From an uncultured Clostridia bacterium (GTDB taxonomy: Bacteria > Bacillota > Clostridia > Oscillospirales > JAAYOS01): a DNA stretch of 39,166 bases. Shown here in pieces: positions 26,450-35,478 of this stretch (positions within the stretch are counted from its first letter, which is position 1; every line of letters starts with the position of its first letter). The DNA is taken from the NCBI GenBank assembly GCA_947585215.1, contig CANPWY010000005.1, positions 1 to 39,166 of the forward strand. Reading direction: 5' to 3'. The position numbers and the translations under genes were made by a program. A model generated the notes under the pieces. The model searched no databases. It saw only the letters and a program-made list of their open reading frames with translations, and was not told the DNA's origin.

Positions 26450-26465
26450 TGTTCCACGTGGAACA
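26450..26465. promoter_or_regulatory. parS site upstream of parA
   Basis: TGTTCCACGTGGAACA, perfect 16-bp palindrome, 1 mismatch to TGTTCCACGTGAAACA. Confidence 0.9.
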
Positions 26466-26702
26466 TCACCGTGCTGTTTTATGTACACCTTATTATAACA
26501 CAAATTCCCCGTAACGCAAGTAGAAAAGAAATCGTTCGACAGTCTGCCGCTGCTTTCGACAGGGAATGAGTTGAAGCAAAGGAAATTACGTCGATAATTC
26601 ACAAATTATGAGTCTTTACGCGATATTTCCCGCTTTACATTTTAAAAAAGTCTGATAATATACAAGTTAAAGGGACAAGCCTGCGCAAAGGAGGAGAGAA
26701 GG

Positions 26703-27524
26703 ATGCGCCTTGCGGACAGACCGCTCGGGAACAGACTGAAATACATACCGGTGGAGTTCATACGCCCCAACCCCAACCAGCCGAGAACGCAGTTCGGGGA
26801 CGAGGCTCTGCGGAGCCTCGCCGCGAGCATACGGGAAAACGGCGTGCTCCAGCCGCTCGCCGTGCGCCGGGACGGCGGGGAATGGGAGCTGATAGCGGGG
26901 GAGCGCCGTCTGCGTGCGGCAAAGCTCGCGGGGCTCCGAAGGGTGCCCTGCGTCGAAGTGGAGGCGGACGCTGAGCGCTCGTCGCTCCTTGCGCTCGTGG
27001 AAAACCTTCAGCGGAAGGACCTGGACTTTGTCGAGCAGGCGGAGGGCATACGCCGGCTCATAGCGGAGTACAACCTGTCGCAGGAGGAGGCGGCGCAGGG
27101 ATTGGGGCTGTCACAGTCCGCCGTGGCAAACAAGCTCCGGATACTGCGTCTCGAGCCGGAGATACTTGACGCGCTCCGCCGCGCGGGCTGTACCGAGCGT
27201 CACGCCCGCGCTCTGCTTGCCTTGGGAGACGCCGAGGCGCGGAGCGAAGCGGCGCGTACGGTCATAGAGGAGGGGCTGACGGTCGCGGAGACCGAAGCGC
27301 TCGTCGCGGAGATGCGGGAGGAGCGGCCCGCGCCGCCATCGAAGGGCAGGAGAAAGCTGGTGCTGAGGGACGTCCGGATATTTCTCAACACTATCCGCGA
27401 GGCGGTGAAGCTGATGAAATCGGCCGGGGTGGACGTGTCCGCCGAGGAGCAGGAGAGCGGGGACGGACTGACCGTCACCGTCCGCATACCGCACGCGGTG
27501 AGAAAGGAGCGGGCGGCGCTGTGA
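26703..27524 (+). CDS. noc: Noc-like ParB-family nucleoid occlusion protein, divergent to parA
   Basis: IPVEFIRPNPNQPRTQFGDEALRSLAASIRENGVLQPLAVRR...GERRLRAAKLAGL...LVENLQRKDLDFVEQAEGIRRLI; second ParB paralogue beside parAB. Confidence 0.85.
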   Translation: MRLADRPLGNRLKYIPVEFIRPNPNQPRTQFGDEALRSLAASIRENGVLQPLAVRRDGGEWELIAGERRLRAAKLAGLRRVPCVEVEADAERSSLLALVENLQRKDLDFVEQAEGIRRLIAEYNLSQEEAAQGLGLSQSAVANKLRILRLEPEILDALRRAGCTERHARALLALGDAEARSEAARTVIEEGLTVAETEALVAEMREERPAPPSKGRRKLVLRDVRIFLNTIREAVKLMKSAGVDVSAEEQESGDGLTVTVRIPHAVRKERAAL

Positions 27525-27645
27525 ACGTGCCGCCCGCTCCTTTGCCCGTGCAGAGCGGAAAAGCATTGATTCCATATATTTCTGCCGATTTTCGGGCTGT
27601 ACGGCAGCGGTCGGAGCGGAAAACAGGAGCCTGTCTCGGAGCAGC

Positions 27646-27674
27646 TTGACAAATTTATTATTAAACGATACAAT
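27646..27674 (+). promoter_or_regulatory. Sigma-A promoter for the downstream membrane protein gene
   Basis: TTGACA-17 nt-TACAAT. Confidence 0.8.
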
Positions 27675-27740
27675 AACACATATCGGGAGAACCGCACCGC
27701 GGACATAAGGCCAGCGGCCGTCAGAGAGGAGGCGCACGGA

Positions 27741-28127
27741 ATGCCGGATATTTTGGGTATCATCTGCGGCATATTAGAAATTACGGTGGGGGCCCTCTCC
27801 ATCGGAGAAATGATAATTTCGTTTTTTCGGCCGCAGCGCCTTCTTATGCCGGACCATGTCGCGGGGCTTATCAAAGCGCGTCTGAGAACCCCCCGCGGCT
27901 ATCTCACAACACGTCGGGTCGATCTATTTCTGGGCAGCGCGGCATTTACAATCAGCGGCATCGGTGATTTGATAGGGATATACTACATACAGCGTATTAC
28001 AAAAGCGCTCTGGGGGCTTCTTATCGTTGCCGGCATTGCGGTCTTTCTGTTCGGAAATCACGTCTATCTCGATATGTGGCTGCCGCCGAAGAAGCCGGCC
28101 GCCGAAAAGCCTCACACGAAAGATTAG
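27741..28127 (+). CDS. Small membrane protein of unknown function
   Basis: Hydrophobic segments; GGAGG upstream; followed by a terminator. Confidence 0.75.
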   Translation: MPDILGIICGILEITVGALSIGEMIISFFRPQRLLMPDHVAGLIKARLRTPRGYLTTRRVDLFLGSAAFTISGIGDLIGIYYIQRITKALWGLLIVAGIAVFLFGNHVYLDMWLPPKKPAAEKPHTKD

Positions 28128-28165
28128 TACGGATATTTCGTAAGAAACCTCCGCTTCTGCAAAGA

Positions 28166-28202
28166 AAACCGCCTCTTTATACCGAAAGAGGCGGTTATTT
28201 TT
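28166..28202 (+). terminator. Intrinsic terminator
   Basis: AACCGCCTCTTTataccgAAAGAGGCGGTTATTTTT. Confidence 0.88.
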
Positions 28203-28481
28203 AGTGTTTTCTCACGCCGTATCCTGCCAACGGAAAGCTGCTTTTGGGATATACATTAACACGAAAGGACAAGAAAGGCGGACTTATATGCGTCTGCTTT
28301 CCCGCACAGCGTCTCTGCGGACCAGGCGATCAAGAAAGATGCGGCGGCTGCGCTGTACAGAAGTTTCGTTTCATAAGGTTTGTAATATCTTGCGTTCGCC
28401 CCGATATTGCGATACAATGTGTCTATCTAGCCTTATACAGTGACGTCACGCACAAAGCGCCGAGTATTATTGCGGAGGCAA

Positions 28482-29195
28482 ATGATGAGACACAAAATTT
28501 ATGAACTTATTGAAATCGCAAAGGAAGGCGACAAAGCGAGCGCCGTATATGATTCATTGATGATGGCGGTCATTCTGGCAAGTCTAGTTCCTTTGGCCTT
28601 CAAACAGACCAACCCTTTTTTGAATATCATAGACTATGTCACCGTTACGGTTTTTATCATTGACTATGCGTTGCGGCTTTTCACCGCCGACTATCTGCTG
28701 AAAAAGGGAGCCGCTTCTTTTTTGCTGTACCCGTTTACTCCTATGGCACTGATAGACCTCCTAGCCATTTTGCCGTCGTTTACGGCTCTTCTGCCGGGCA
28801 TCAGGCTTGTAAAACTGCTAAGGCTGTTTCGAACCTTTCGGGTATTCCGCTCTTTTAAGATGCTGCGTTATGCCCGCAGCGTCTGGATAATCAGAGATGT
28901 GATACATGATCAGCGAACACCGCTGCTGGCAGTCTGCTCAATGGCCATAGGCTATGTACTGATTTCTGCACTGGTCATCTTTAATGTAGAGCCTGAAACC
29001 TTTGAGAATTTTTTCGAGGCCGTCTACTGGGCTACCGTGAGCCTTACCACAATGGGATATGGCGACATTTACCCCGTGACGACGGTCGGAAGAGTGGTTA
29101 CGATGATATCATCGTTCGTTGGCATCGCAATAGTAGCTTTGCCTGCCGGTATCATTACAGCCGGCTACATGGATAGAATCAACAAAGATAAGTGA
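28482..29195 (+). CDS. Voltage-gated-like potassium/ion channel
   Basis: S4-like RLVKLLRLFRTFRVFRSFKMLRYAR; selectivity filter SLTTMGYGDIYP; GGAGG RBS at 28473-28477. Confidence 0.93.
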   Translation: MMRHKIYELIEIAKEGDKASAVYDSLMMAVILASLVPLAFKQTNPFLNIIDYVTVTVFIIDYALRLFTADYLLKKGAASFLLYPFTPMALIDLLAILPSFTALLPGIRLVKLLRLFRTFRVFRSFKMLRYARSVWIIRDVIHDQRTPLLAVCSMAIGYVLISALVIFNVEPETFENFFEAVYWATVSLTTMGYGDIYPVTTVGRVVTMISSFVGIAIVALPAGIITAGYMDRINKDK

Positions 29196-29367
29196 TATCT
29201 CCCGGATACTTTCAAGCTAAAAGAACCGTGTTGCCGGAAGAGCGGCGCAAGCCGCATCCCAAATTGACAGACGCTGTCCGACGTGTTGATATTCAAATAA
29301 AAGCCTTGCCCTTTTCGCGGGAATGTGTTATACTGTGTCTTACTTTTCGCGAAAAGGGGTGCTTTTG

Positions 29368-29865
29368 ATGGAACGTGTGCTCGTTATAGGCTGTCCCGGC
29401 GCGGGGAAGACGACGCTCTCCACGGCGCTCTCGGAGAAGCTCGGGCTCCCGCTCGTGAACCTCGACCGCCTGCACTGGCGGCCGGGCTGGACCGAGGCTC
29501 CGCAGGAGGAGTTTGACGCTCTGCTCGCGGCGGAGCTAGAAAAGCCGCGCTGGATAATCGACGGGAACTACTCCCGCACCCTCCCTCTGCGCCTCAGGTA
29601 CTGCGATACGGTGATATTTCTCGACTTCGGCAGACTGCGCTGTACGTTTGGGGTGCTGAAGCGGGTCGTCACAAACCACGGCAGGAGCCGCCCGGACATG
29701 GGAGACGACTGCCCCGAGCGCTTTGACGCGGAGTTTATGCGCTACGTCTGGGGCTTCAACGGCTCACAGCGCAGTAAGCTCCTTGCGGCGCTGGAGGGCA
29801 CGGAGGCCGAGGTGACGGTGCTGAAAAACCGCCGCGAGGTGCGGCGGTTCCTTGAAAGCGTATAA
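29368..29865 (+). CDS. P-loop kinase-like AAA protein (adenylate kinase/FlaR-like topology modulator family)
   Basis: RVLVIGCPGAGKTTLSTALSEKLGLPLVNLDRLHWRPGWTEAPQEEF...WIIDGNYSRTLPLRLRYCDTVIFLD. Confidence 0.88.
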   Translation: MERVLVIGCPGAGKTTLSTALSEKLGLPLVNLDRLHWRPGWTEAPQEEFDALLAAELEKPRWIIDGNYSRTLPLRLRYCDTVIFLDFGRLRCTFGVLKRVVTNHGRSRPDMGDDCPERFDAEFMRYVWGFNGSQRSKLLAALEGTEAEVTVLKNRREVRRFLESV

Positions 29866-29890
29866 ACGGCGCGGCTTAGCGTCGAACGAC

Positions 29891-29923
29891 AAAAGGCGGT
29901 TCCCTTCGCGGGAACCGCCTTTT
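29891..29923 (+). terminator. Intrinsic terminator
   Basis: AAAAGGCGGTTCCCttcgcGGGAACCGCCTTTT. Confidence 0.85.
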
Positions 29924-29994
29924 CGGTTTGCCGGAAAGCTCTGCAACGAATCAATGTGCCTCGCAGAGTGTCGCCGCGTCAGCGGCGCCGCGCC

Positions 29995-30280
29995 GGTTCG
30001 CGCGGTTAAAGTTGCTTGCCACGGGCAAGCAACTTTGCGCAGGCAAATTTGTACCATGTTTGGCTTTGCCGCGAAGCGGTAAAGCGCACGAGGGCTGAAT
30101 ACGTGCCGATGAAGAATTGGTGGGCGCCCTCGTGTTCCGCACGAGCATTTTAATGAAAAAGGCTCCCAAACGGTCTACCGACCGTTTGGGAATTGCGCCG
30201 AGTTTTCCGCCGGCAGAGCTTCGCTCTATCCGGCGGTCTCACAGAAAACAGGTCGCGGGCCTTGCCCGCGACCTGTTTCC
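29995..30280. repeat. Multi-hairpin intergenic mosaic element, copy near 30 kb
   Basis: GGTTCGCGCGGTTAAA (29995-30010), hairpin GTTGCTTGCC..GGCAAGCAAC, TCCCAAACGG..CCGTTTGGGA (30164-30191), CCGCCGG..CCGGCGG (30207-30236), ACAGGTCGCGGGC-cttg-CCCGCGACCTGT. Confidence 0.78.
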
Positions 30281-30289
30281 CGTGAGTGT

Positions 30290-30796
30290 TTATTCCCGCC
30301 CCGCGACCTGCCAGGACTCAGGCGTGTACTCCATGAACTCTATCTTGTTGCCGTCCGGGTCGTGCGACCACATCTGCCACGTGTGCTCGAGACCGAGCGC
30401 CGGAGCGCTGTCTATCGGAGCGCCCTTCTCGCGGAGCTGCCGCTCGAGCGCGTGTATGTCGTCGGTGACGAGCGACATGTGCTGGAAGTTGAAGTAGCGC
30501 CCGTCCGGGACGAAAAGCTCGGTAGCGCCGCCGCGATCGAAGAGCTCGATAAACGCGCCCTCGCCTATCTCGAAGTAGGCTATCCAGGCGGTGTTCCGCT
30601 TGGCCTCGAGACTTGCCTCGAAGGCCGGGTCGAGCGCGCGGCCCTCCGCTTCGGCGGTGCGCTTCATGTGGTCGAGCCAGTCTCCGTAGTAGATGACAAA
30701 CTTCTGTCTGAGCCCCAGAACGTCGCGGTAGAACTTCACCGAGGCGTCAAGGTCCTGACATGTGTACGCGAGATGACCGAATTTGCTGATACTCAT
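30290..30796 (-). CDS. VOC/glyoxalase family protein
   Basis: MSISKFGHLAYTCQDLDASVKFYRDVLGL...MSLVTDDIHALERQL...MWSHDPDGNKIEFMEYTPES. Confidence 0.92.
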   Translation of the reverse strand: MSISKFGHLAYTCQDLDASVKFYRDVLGLRQKFVIYYGDWLDHMKRTAEAEGRALDPAFEASLEAKRNTAWIAYFEIGEGAFIELFDRGGATELFVPDGRYFNFQHMSLVTDDIHALERQLREKGAPIDSAPALGLEHTWQMWSHDPDGNKIEFMEYTPESWQVAGRE

Positions 30797-30826
30797 ACGA
30801 ACACTCCTTTCCTTACACACAAAATG

Positions 30827-31528
30827 TTACAGCTCGGACTTTTTAATACTGCCCCAGGATCGGGGGTATTTCACGGGAGTGGGCGATTTCTTCCGCAGAA
30901 GAATGAGACGCATCGCCGCGCCGCCCAGCTCGTAGTCAAACGGCGGCATCGGTTCACCGCCGAGTATGCGGACGGCGCGCTCGGCGGCCGCGGTCTCCTC
31001 TTCTGCGCGCGCGGTCTTGTAGGCATAGAAGACGCCGCCTGTCCGAAGAAACGGCAGGCAGAGCTCCGCGAGGGCGCTCATTTTCGTGACGGCACGCGCC
31101 GTCACCGCGTCAAAGCTCTCTCGGAGCGGCGTGTGCGCCGCCTCCTCGGCACGTGCCTCGACGACTGTGACGTTTGAAAGGGAGAGCGCTTCCGCCGTCC
31201 TGCGCAGGAATGTACAGCGCTTGCCGAGCGAGTCGAGCAACACGACCTCCGTGTCCGGCAGGGCGATGGCGAGCGGTATCCCGGGAAGCCCCGCACCGCT
31301 GCCGACGTCGATGAGGCTGTGTGGTTCCCGGAGCCCCGCACGCAGGGGCGCGAGACTGTCGAGGATGTGCCGCGTTGCCATATCGCTCTCGGTCGCGGGG
31401 CCGATAAGGTTCATTGCGCGATTGCCCGCGAGGAGAAGCTCGCAGTACGCGGCAAGGCGCTCGCACGTCTCCTCCGGAAGGTCAAGCCCCGCGGGTGCGA
31501 GCGTGTCACGAATCTCCGCCGCTGTCAT
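30827..31528 (-). CDS. rsmG: 16S rRNA (guanine527-N7)-methyltransferase
   Basis: MNLIGPATESDMATRHILDSLAPL...LIDVGSGAGLPGIPLAIALPDTEVVLLDSLGKRCTFL. Confidence 0.97.
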   Translation of the reverse strand: MTAAEIRDTLAPAGLDLPEETCERLAAYCELLLAGNRAMNLIGPATESDMATRHILDSLAPLRAGLREPHSLIDVGSGAGLPGIPLAIALPDTEVVLLDSLGKRCTFLRRTAEALSLSNVTVVEARAEEAAHTPLRESFDAVTARAVTKMSALAELCLPFLRTGGVFYAYKTARAEEETAAAERAVRILGGEPMPPFDYELGGAAMRLILLRKKSPTPVKYPRSWGSIKKSEL

Positions 31529-33437
31529 GGCCGTACCTCCTCCGCTGTTCAAGATAGAGCATTAGCGCCGCCGTGTCGGCGGGGTTGACGCCCTCGAGCC
31601 GCCCAGCCTGACCGAGAGTCCTCGGGCGGCGGGCGGCGAGCTTCTGCCGCGCCTCAATGCGAAGTCCCTCGAGGGAGAGATAGTCTATGTCCTCGGGGAG
31701 CAGAACGTCCTCCGCGCGTTGTGCCGCCGCGCGCTCCGCGGCGGCACGGGCGATGTAACCCTCGTACTTGGCGGCTATCTCGACCTGCTCGCAGACATCG
31801 GCGGGGAGCGGCGGGCGCTCCGGGTCGCACGGCGCGAGCGCGGCGTAAGAGACGCCGGGGCGGCGGAGCAGGTCTATGAGCTTTGAGGGATGCTCGAAGG
31901 GATCCCCGGACAGCTCCTCTATATACTCGGCGGCGGTGGAGGTTCCACGTGGAACATCCGCCGTGTGTGACGGCACGACGGTTATCCTCTCCAGCCTCCG
32001 GAGCTCGCGGCCGACAAGTTCGTACTTCTCCTCGACCGCGCGCACCCGCTCCTCCGGCACGAGCCCAAGCCGGTGCCCAACGGCGGTGAGCCGCAGGTCG
32101 GCGTTGTCCTGGCGAAGCACAAGGCGGTGCTCCGAGCGGGAGGTCATCATCCGGTAGGGCTCCGCCGCGCCCTTTGTCACAAGGTCGTCTATCATCACGC
32201 CGACGTAGCCCTGTGTGCGGTCGACCGTCACCGGTTCGAGGCCGAGGGCGCGCCGCGCGGCGTTTGCCCCGGCGATAAGCCCCAGCGCCGCCGCTTCTTC
32301 GTACCCGGAGGTGCCGAGGAACTGCCCCGCGCCGTACAGGCCGCCAATCTTCCGGTGGGCAAGCGAGCTGTCAAACTCGAGCGGGTCGGCGCAGTCGTAC
32401 TCTATCGCGTAGGCGGGGCGGGTGAACTCCGCGCGCTCGAGGCCGGGAATGGTGTGGACGAACTCAAGCTGCACCTCCTCCGGGAGGGAGGAGCTGAGAC
32501 CCTGAAGGTAGAGCTCCCCGCCGCCGAGTTCGGTGGGCTCGACGAACACAGGGTGCCGCGTCTTTGAAGCGAAGCGCACGACCTTGTCCTCTATCGAGGG
32601 GCAGTATCGCGGCCCCACGCCGACTATGTCGCCGCCGTAGAGCGGCGAGCGGTCGAGGTGCGAGCGTATGACGTCGTGTGTCCGCTCGTTTGTGTATGTA
32701 AGGTAGCAGATCGCCCGGTTCTCGGGGAGCGCGGGCGTGGAGAAGCTGAACGGCGCGAGGTCGCGTTCGCCTTCCTGCACCTCCATCCGACCGACGTCCA
32801 CGCTCGAGGCGAGGACGCGCGGCGGCGTGCCTGTCTTGAAGCGTCGGAGCCCGAGACCGAGCGAGACGAGGCTTTTTGTCAGCTCGGAGGCGGGAAACAT
32901 CCCGTCCGGGCCGCTCTCGCGGGAGTATTCGCCGACGAATATCTTTCCGCCAAGGAAGGTTCCGGTGGCGCAGACGACGCACCCCACGCGGTAGACTGCG
33001 CCGAGCGCCGTCACGACCGCCGAGACGCGGCCGTCCTCCGTCTCCAGAGAGACGACCTCGGCCTGCTTTACCGAGAGGTTGGGTTCGCGCTCAAGGGCGC
33101 GCTTCATGTAGGAGCGGTAGGCGGTTCTGTCTGCCTGCGCCCGCGGGGAGCGGACGGCGGGGCCCCTGCCCCGGCCGAGCAGACGAAACTGTATGCATGT
33201 AGCGTCGGCGGCGCGAGCCATCTCGCCGCCGAGGGCGTCTATCTCGCGGACGAGACAGCCCTTCGCGGTGCCGCCTATCGACGGGTTGCAGGGCATGTTC
33301 CCGACGGCGTCGAGGCTTATCGAAAAGACGACGGTCTTTGCGCCGAGGCGCGCCGACGCGAGCGCCGCCTCTATTCCCGCGTGACCGGCGCCTATCACCG
33401 CGACGTCGAAGCGTCCCGCCTCGTAGCGGGGCGTCAC
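31506..33437 (-). CDS. mnmG: tRNA uridine-5-carboxymethylaminomethyl modification enzyme MnmG
   Basis: DVAVIGAGHAGIEAALASARLGAKTVVFSISLDAVGNMPCNPSIGGTAKG... Confidence 0.98.
   Translation of the reverse strand: MTPRYEAGRFDVAVIGAGHAGIEAALASARLGAKTVVFSISLDAVGNMPCNPSIGGTAKGCLVREIDALGGEMARAADATCIQFRLLGRGRGPAVRSPRAQADRTAYRSYMKRALEREPNLSVKQAEVVSLETEDGRVSAVVTALGAVYRVGCVVCATGTFLGGKIFVGEYSRESGPDGMFPASELTKSLVSLGLGLRRFKTGTPPRVLASSVDVGRMEVQEGERDLAPFSFSTPALPENRAICYLTYTNERTHDVIRSHLDRSPLYGGDIVGVGPRYCPSIEDKVVRFASKTRHPVFVEPTELGGGELYLQGLSSSLPEEVQLEFVHTIPGLERAEFTRPAYAIEYDCADPLEFDSSLAHRKIGGLYGAGQFLGTSGYEEAAALGLIAGANAARRALGLEPVTVDRTQGYVGVMIDDLVTKGAAEPYRMMTSRSEHRLVLRQDNADLRLTAVGHRLGLVPEERVRAVEEKYELVGRELRRLERITVVPSHTADVPRGTSTAAEYIEELSGDPFEHPSKLIDLLRRPGVSYAALAPCDPERPPLPADVCEQVEIAAKYEGYIARAAAERAAAQRAEDVLLPEDIDYLSLEGLRIEARQKLAARRPRTLGQAGRLEGVNPADTAALMLYLEQRRRYGHDSGGDS
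31941..31956. promoter_or_regulatory. parS-like site inside mnmG
   Basis: GGTTCCACGTGGAACA; one mismatch to the palindromic parS at 26450. Confidence 0.75.
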
Positions 33438-35380
33438 AGCTTTGCCTCCGGGACGAGTATCCGCGCAGTGCGGGGAGGTATGACGAACGCCTCCGAGAAG
33501 ATCGAGCCGGAGAGAAGGTCGCGCCAGACGCTGCCTGCCTCGAGGTTCAGCGGAAGCATTGCGTCCGAGACGTTTGAGGCGAATATGACCGGCGGTACGG
33601 AGGGGTCGTCCTTCACCTCCCGGCGGAAGGCCAGAAGGCCGCCGTCTGCCGCAAGGTACTCTATCGAGCCGCGCCGCAGGGCTTCATAGCGGCGACGCGC
33701 CTCGCCGAGCAGACGGTAGTGCGCGAGGATGCCGCCGTCCTCCTCTCCCCACGGGAAGGTGCGGCGGGAGTACGGGTCCTCCGATCCCTCGAGCCCCGCC
33801 TCGTCGCCGTAGTAGACGGTAGGACTGCCGGGGTAGCAGAACTGGAGCGCCGCCGCGACCTTGAGCAGTCTGACGGCGCGGGAACGGTCCTCCGGCGCGC
33901 AGACGAGCTTCGCGCGGGTCTCCTTGGGACCCTCCCACACCTCGTCCGGCGTGCCGAGCAGGGTAAGGATACGCGGGGTGTCGTGCGTACCGAGTATGTT
34001 CATGGAGTTGTGGGTGGCGTAGGGGGGATAGTTCTCCCGCAGATCTTCCATCTCGTCACGGAAGTCCGCGGCGCTGCCGCCCTTAAGATAGCGGAGGGCG
34101 GCGGTGCGGAAGACGTAGCCCATCACCGCGTCAAGCGCGGGGGAGCCGTCCACGCCGAGGATGTACTTGCGACGGACGGAGTAGCTTATCTTGCTCGACG
34201 CGTCCTCCCAGACCTCGCCGAGGACGAAGGCGTCCGGCTTCTCGGCAAGCGCCGCGCGCTTTATCTCCGCGATGAAGGCGTCGGGAAGCTCGTCTGCGAC
34301 GTCGAGCCGCCAGCCGTCCGCTCCGGCGCGGAGCCAGCGGCGGATGATGCCGTTCTCTCCTGCTATGTATTCGCGGTAGCCGGGGTCGTTCTCGTTTACG
34401 GCGGGGAGGCTGTCCATTCCCCACCAGCTTTCGTAGCCGCGCGGCCACTTGGTGAAGTGGTACCAATTGTAGTAGGGCGAATCCTTGGAGCGGAACGCGC
34501 CGCCGTCCCCGTATCGCCCGAGGCGGTTGAAGTAGCGGCTGTCCGAGCCGGTGTGGTTGAAGACGCCGTCGAGCAGGACGCGCATACCGCGCGCGTGCGC
34601 CTCGCGGCAGAGCGTCCCGAGCGTCTCCTCCGTGCCGAGGAGCGGGTCGACGTGCTCATAGTCCGCCGTGTCGTAGCGGTGGTTCGAGAACGCCTCGAAG
34701 ATGGGGTTCATGTATATCGTAGTCACGCCGAGAGAGGCGAGATAGTCCAGTTTTTCGGTTATTCCGGCGAGATTTCCGCCGAAAAAGTCCCGATTTGTGA
34801 CCTGCATCCTCCCGTCGAACAGTTCGGGGGAGGGATCGGGATCCTCGCCCCACGCGCGCGCTATGCGCTGCCGTGAGCTCATGGAGGTGCCGTCCGCGAG
34901 GACGTCGTCCTGAGAGAGCGGCGCGCCCGAGCGGGCGAAGCGGTCGGGGAATATCTGGTATGACACCCCGTTGCCGAACCACTCCGGCGCGGCGGCCGCC
35001 GAGGCGGGGGAGTAGACCGTGAGCTGATAGGGGTTCGGGGAGAAGGAAGCCGCAAACTCCGCCTCGCCTCCGGTGCGGCCCTGCCGCGCGCCGTAGCAGA
35101 AGGAGCCGCCATCGTTCTCGAAGCGGAAGAAGTAGAAGACGATGCCGGCGTAGTCCTCGGTCGGGATGTCGACCTCGAAGACCTCGCGGTCCTCAAAGCG
35201 CCCGTGGTGCGTCATCCGCACGGAACGGGGCGTGCGGCCGTCCGTCCAGAGAACGATATATCCGCGCACGGGGAAGCGGCAGCTCTCGGGGTAGACCCGA
35301 AAGCGTACGACGGTACCACTCGGGACCGCGCCCATCGGGGCGCGGCAGAGCGGCGAACGTGAGTTGTAAACAGGATGCAT
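33434..35380 (-). CDS. Alpha-amylase family glycoside hydrolase (GH13, neopullulanase/cyclomaltodextrinase-like)
   Basis: VLLDGVFNHTG; GWRLDVADELP; LGEVWEDA; NILGTHDTPRI; YYGDEAGLEGSEDPYSRRTFPW; N-terminal starch-binding-like domain. Start set to ATG 35380 with upstream GAGGAGG. Confidence 0.94.
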   Translation of the reverse strand: MHPVYNSRSPLCRAPMGAVPSGTVVRFRVYPESCRFPVRGYIVLWTDGRTPRSVRMTHHGRFEDREVFEVDIPTEDYAGIVFYFFRFENDGGSFCYGARQGRTGGEAEFAASFSPNPYQLTVYSPASAAAAPEWFGNGVSYQIFPDRFARSGAPLSQDDVLADGTSMSSRQRIARAWGEDPDPSPELFDGRMQVTNRDFFGGNLAGITEKLDYLASLGVTTIYMNPIFEAFSNHRYDTADYEHVDPLLGTEETLGTLCREAHARGMRVLLDGVFNHTGSDSRYFNRLGRYGDGGAFRSKDSPYYNWYHFTKWPRGYESWWGMDSLPAVNENDPGYREYIAGENGIIRRWLRAGADGWRLDVADELPDAFIAEIKRAALAEKPDAFVLGEVWEDASSKISYSVRRKYILGVDGSPALDAVMGYVFRTAALRYLKGGSAADFRDEMEDLRENYPPYATHNSMNILGTHDTPRILTLLGTPDEVWEGPKETRAKLVCAPEDRSRAVRLLKVAAALQFCYPGSPTVYYGDEAGLEGSEDPYSRRTFPWGEEDGGILAHYRLLGEARRRYEALRRGSIEYLAADGGLLAFRREVKDDPSVPPVIFASNVSDAMLPLNLEAGSVWRDLLSGSIFSEAFVIPPRTARILVPEAKL

Positions 35381-35478
35381 AAGGGAACTTGCCTCCTCAA
35401 AAGACAGTGGAAAAATCGCGGCAAATCGCGCTCGCCGGGTGTGAATAAGGACGGGCTTTCGGCGCAAAGCGTCGAAAG

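Noticed and set aside
29881-30290. tRNA or known ncRNA gene between 29.9 and 30.3 kb
   Set aside because: Many hairpins but no tRNA cloverleaf or CCA/T-loop signature; treated as a repeat element instead.
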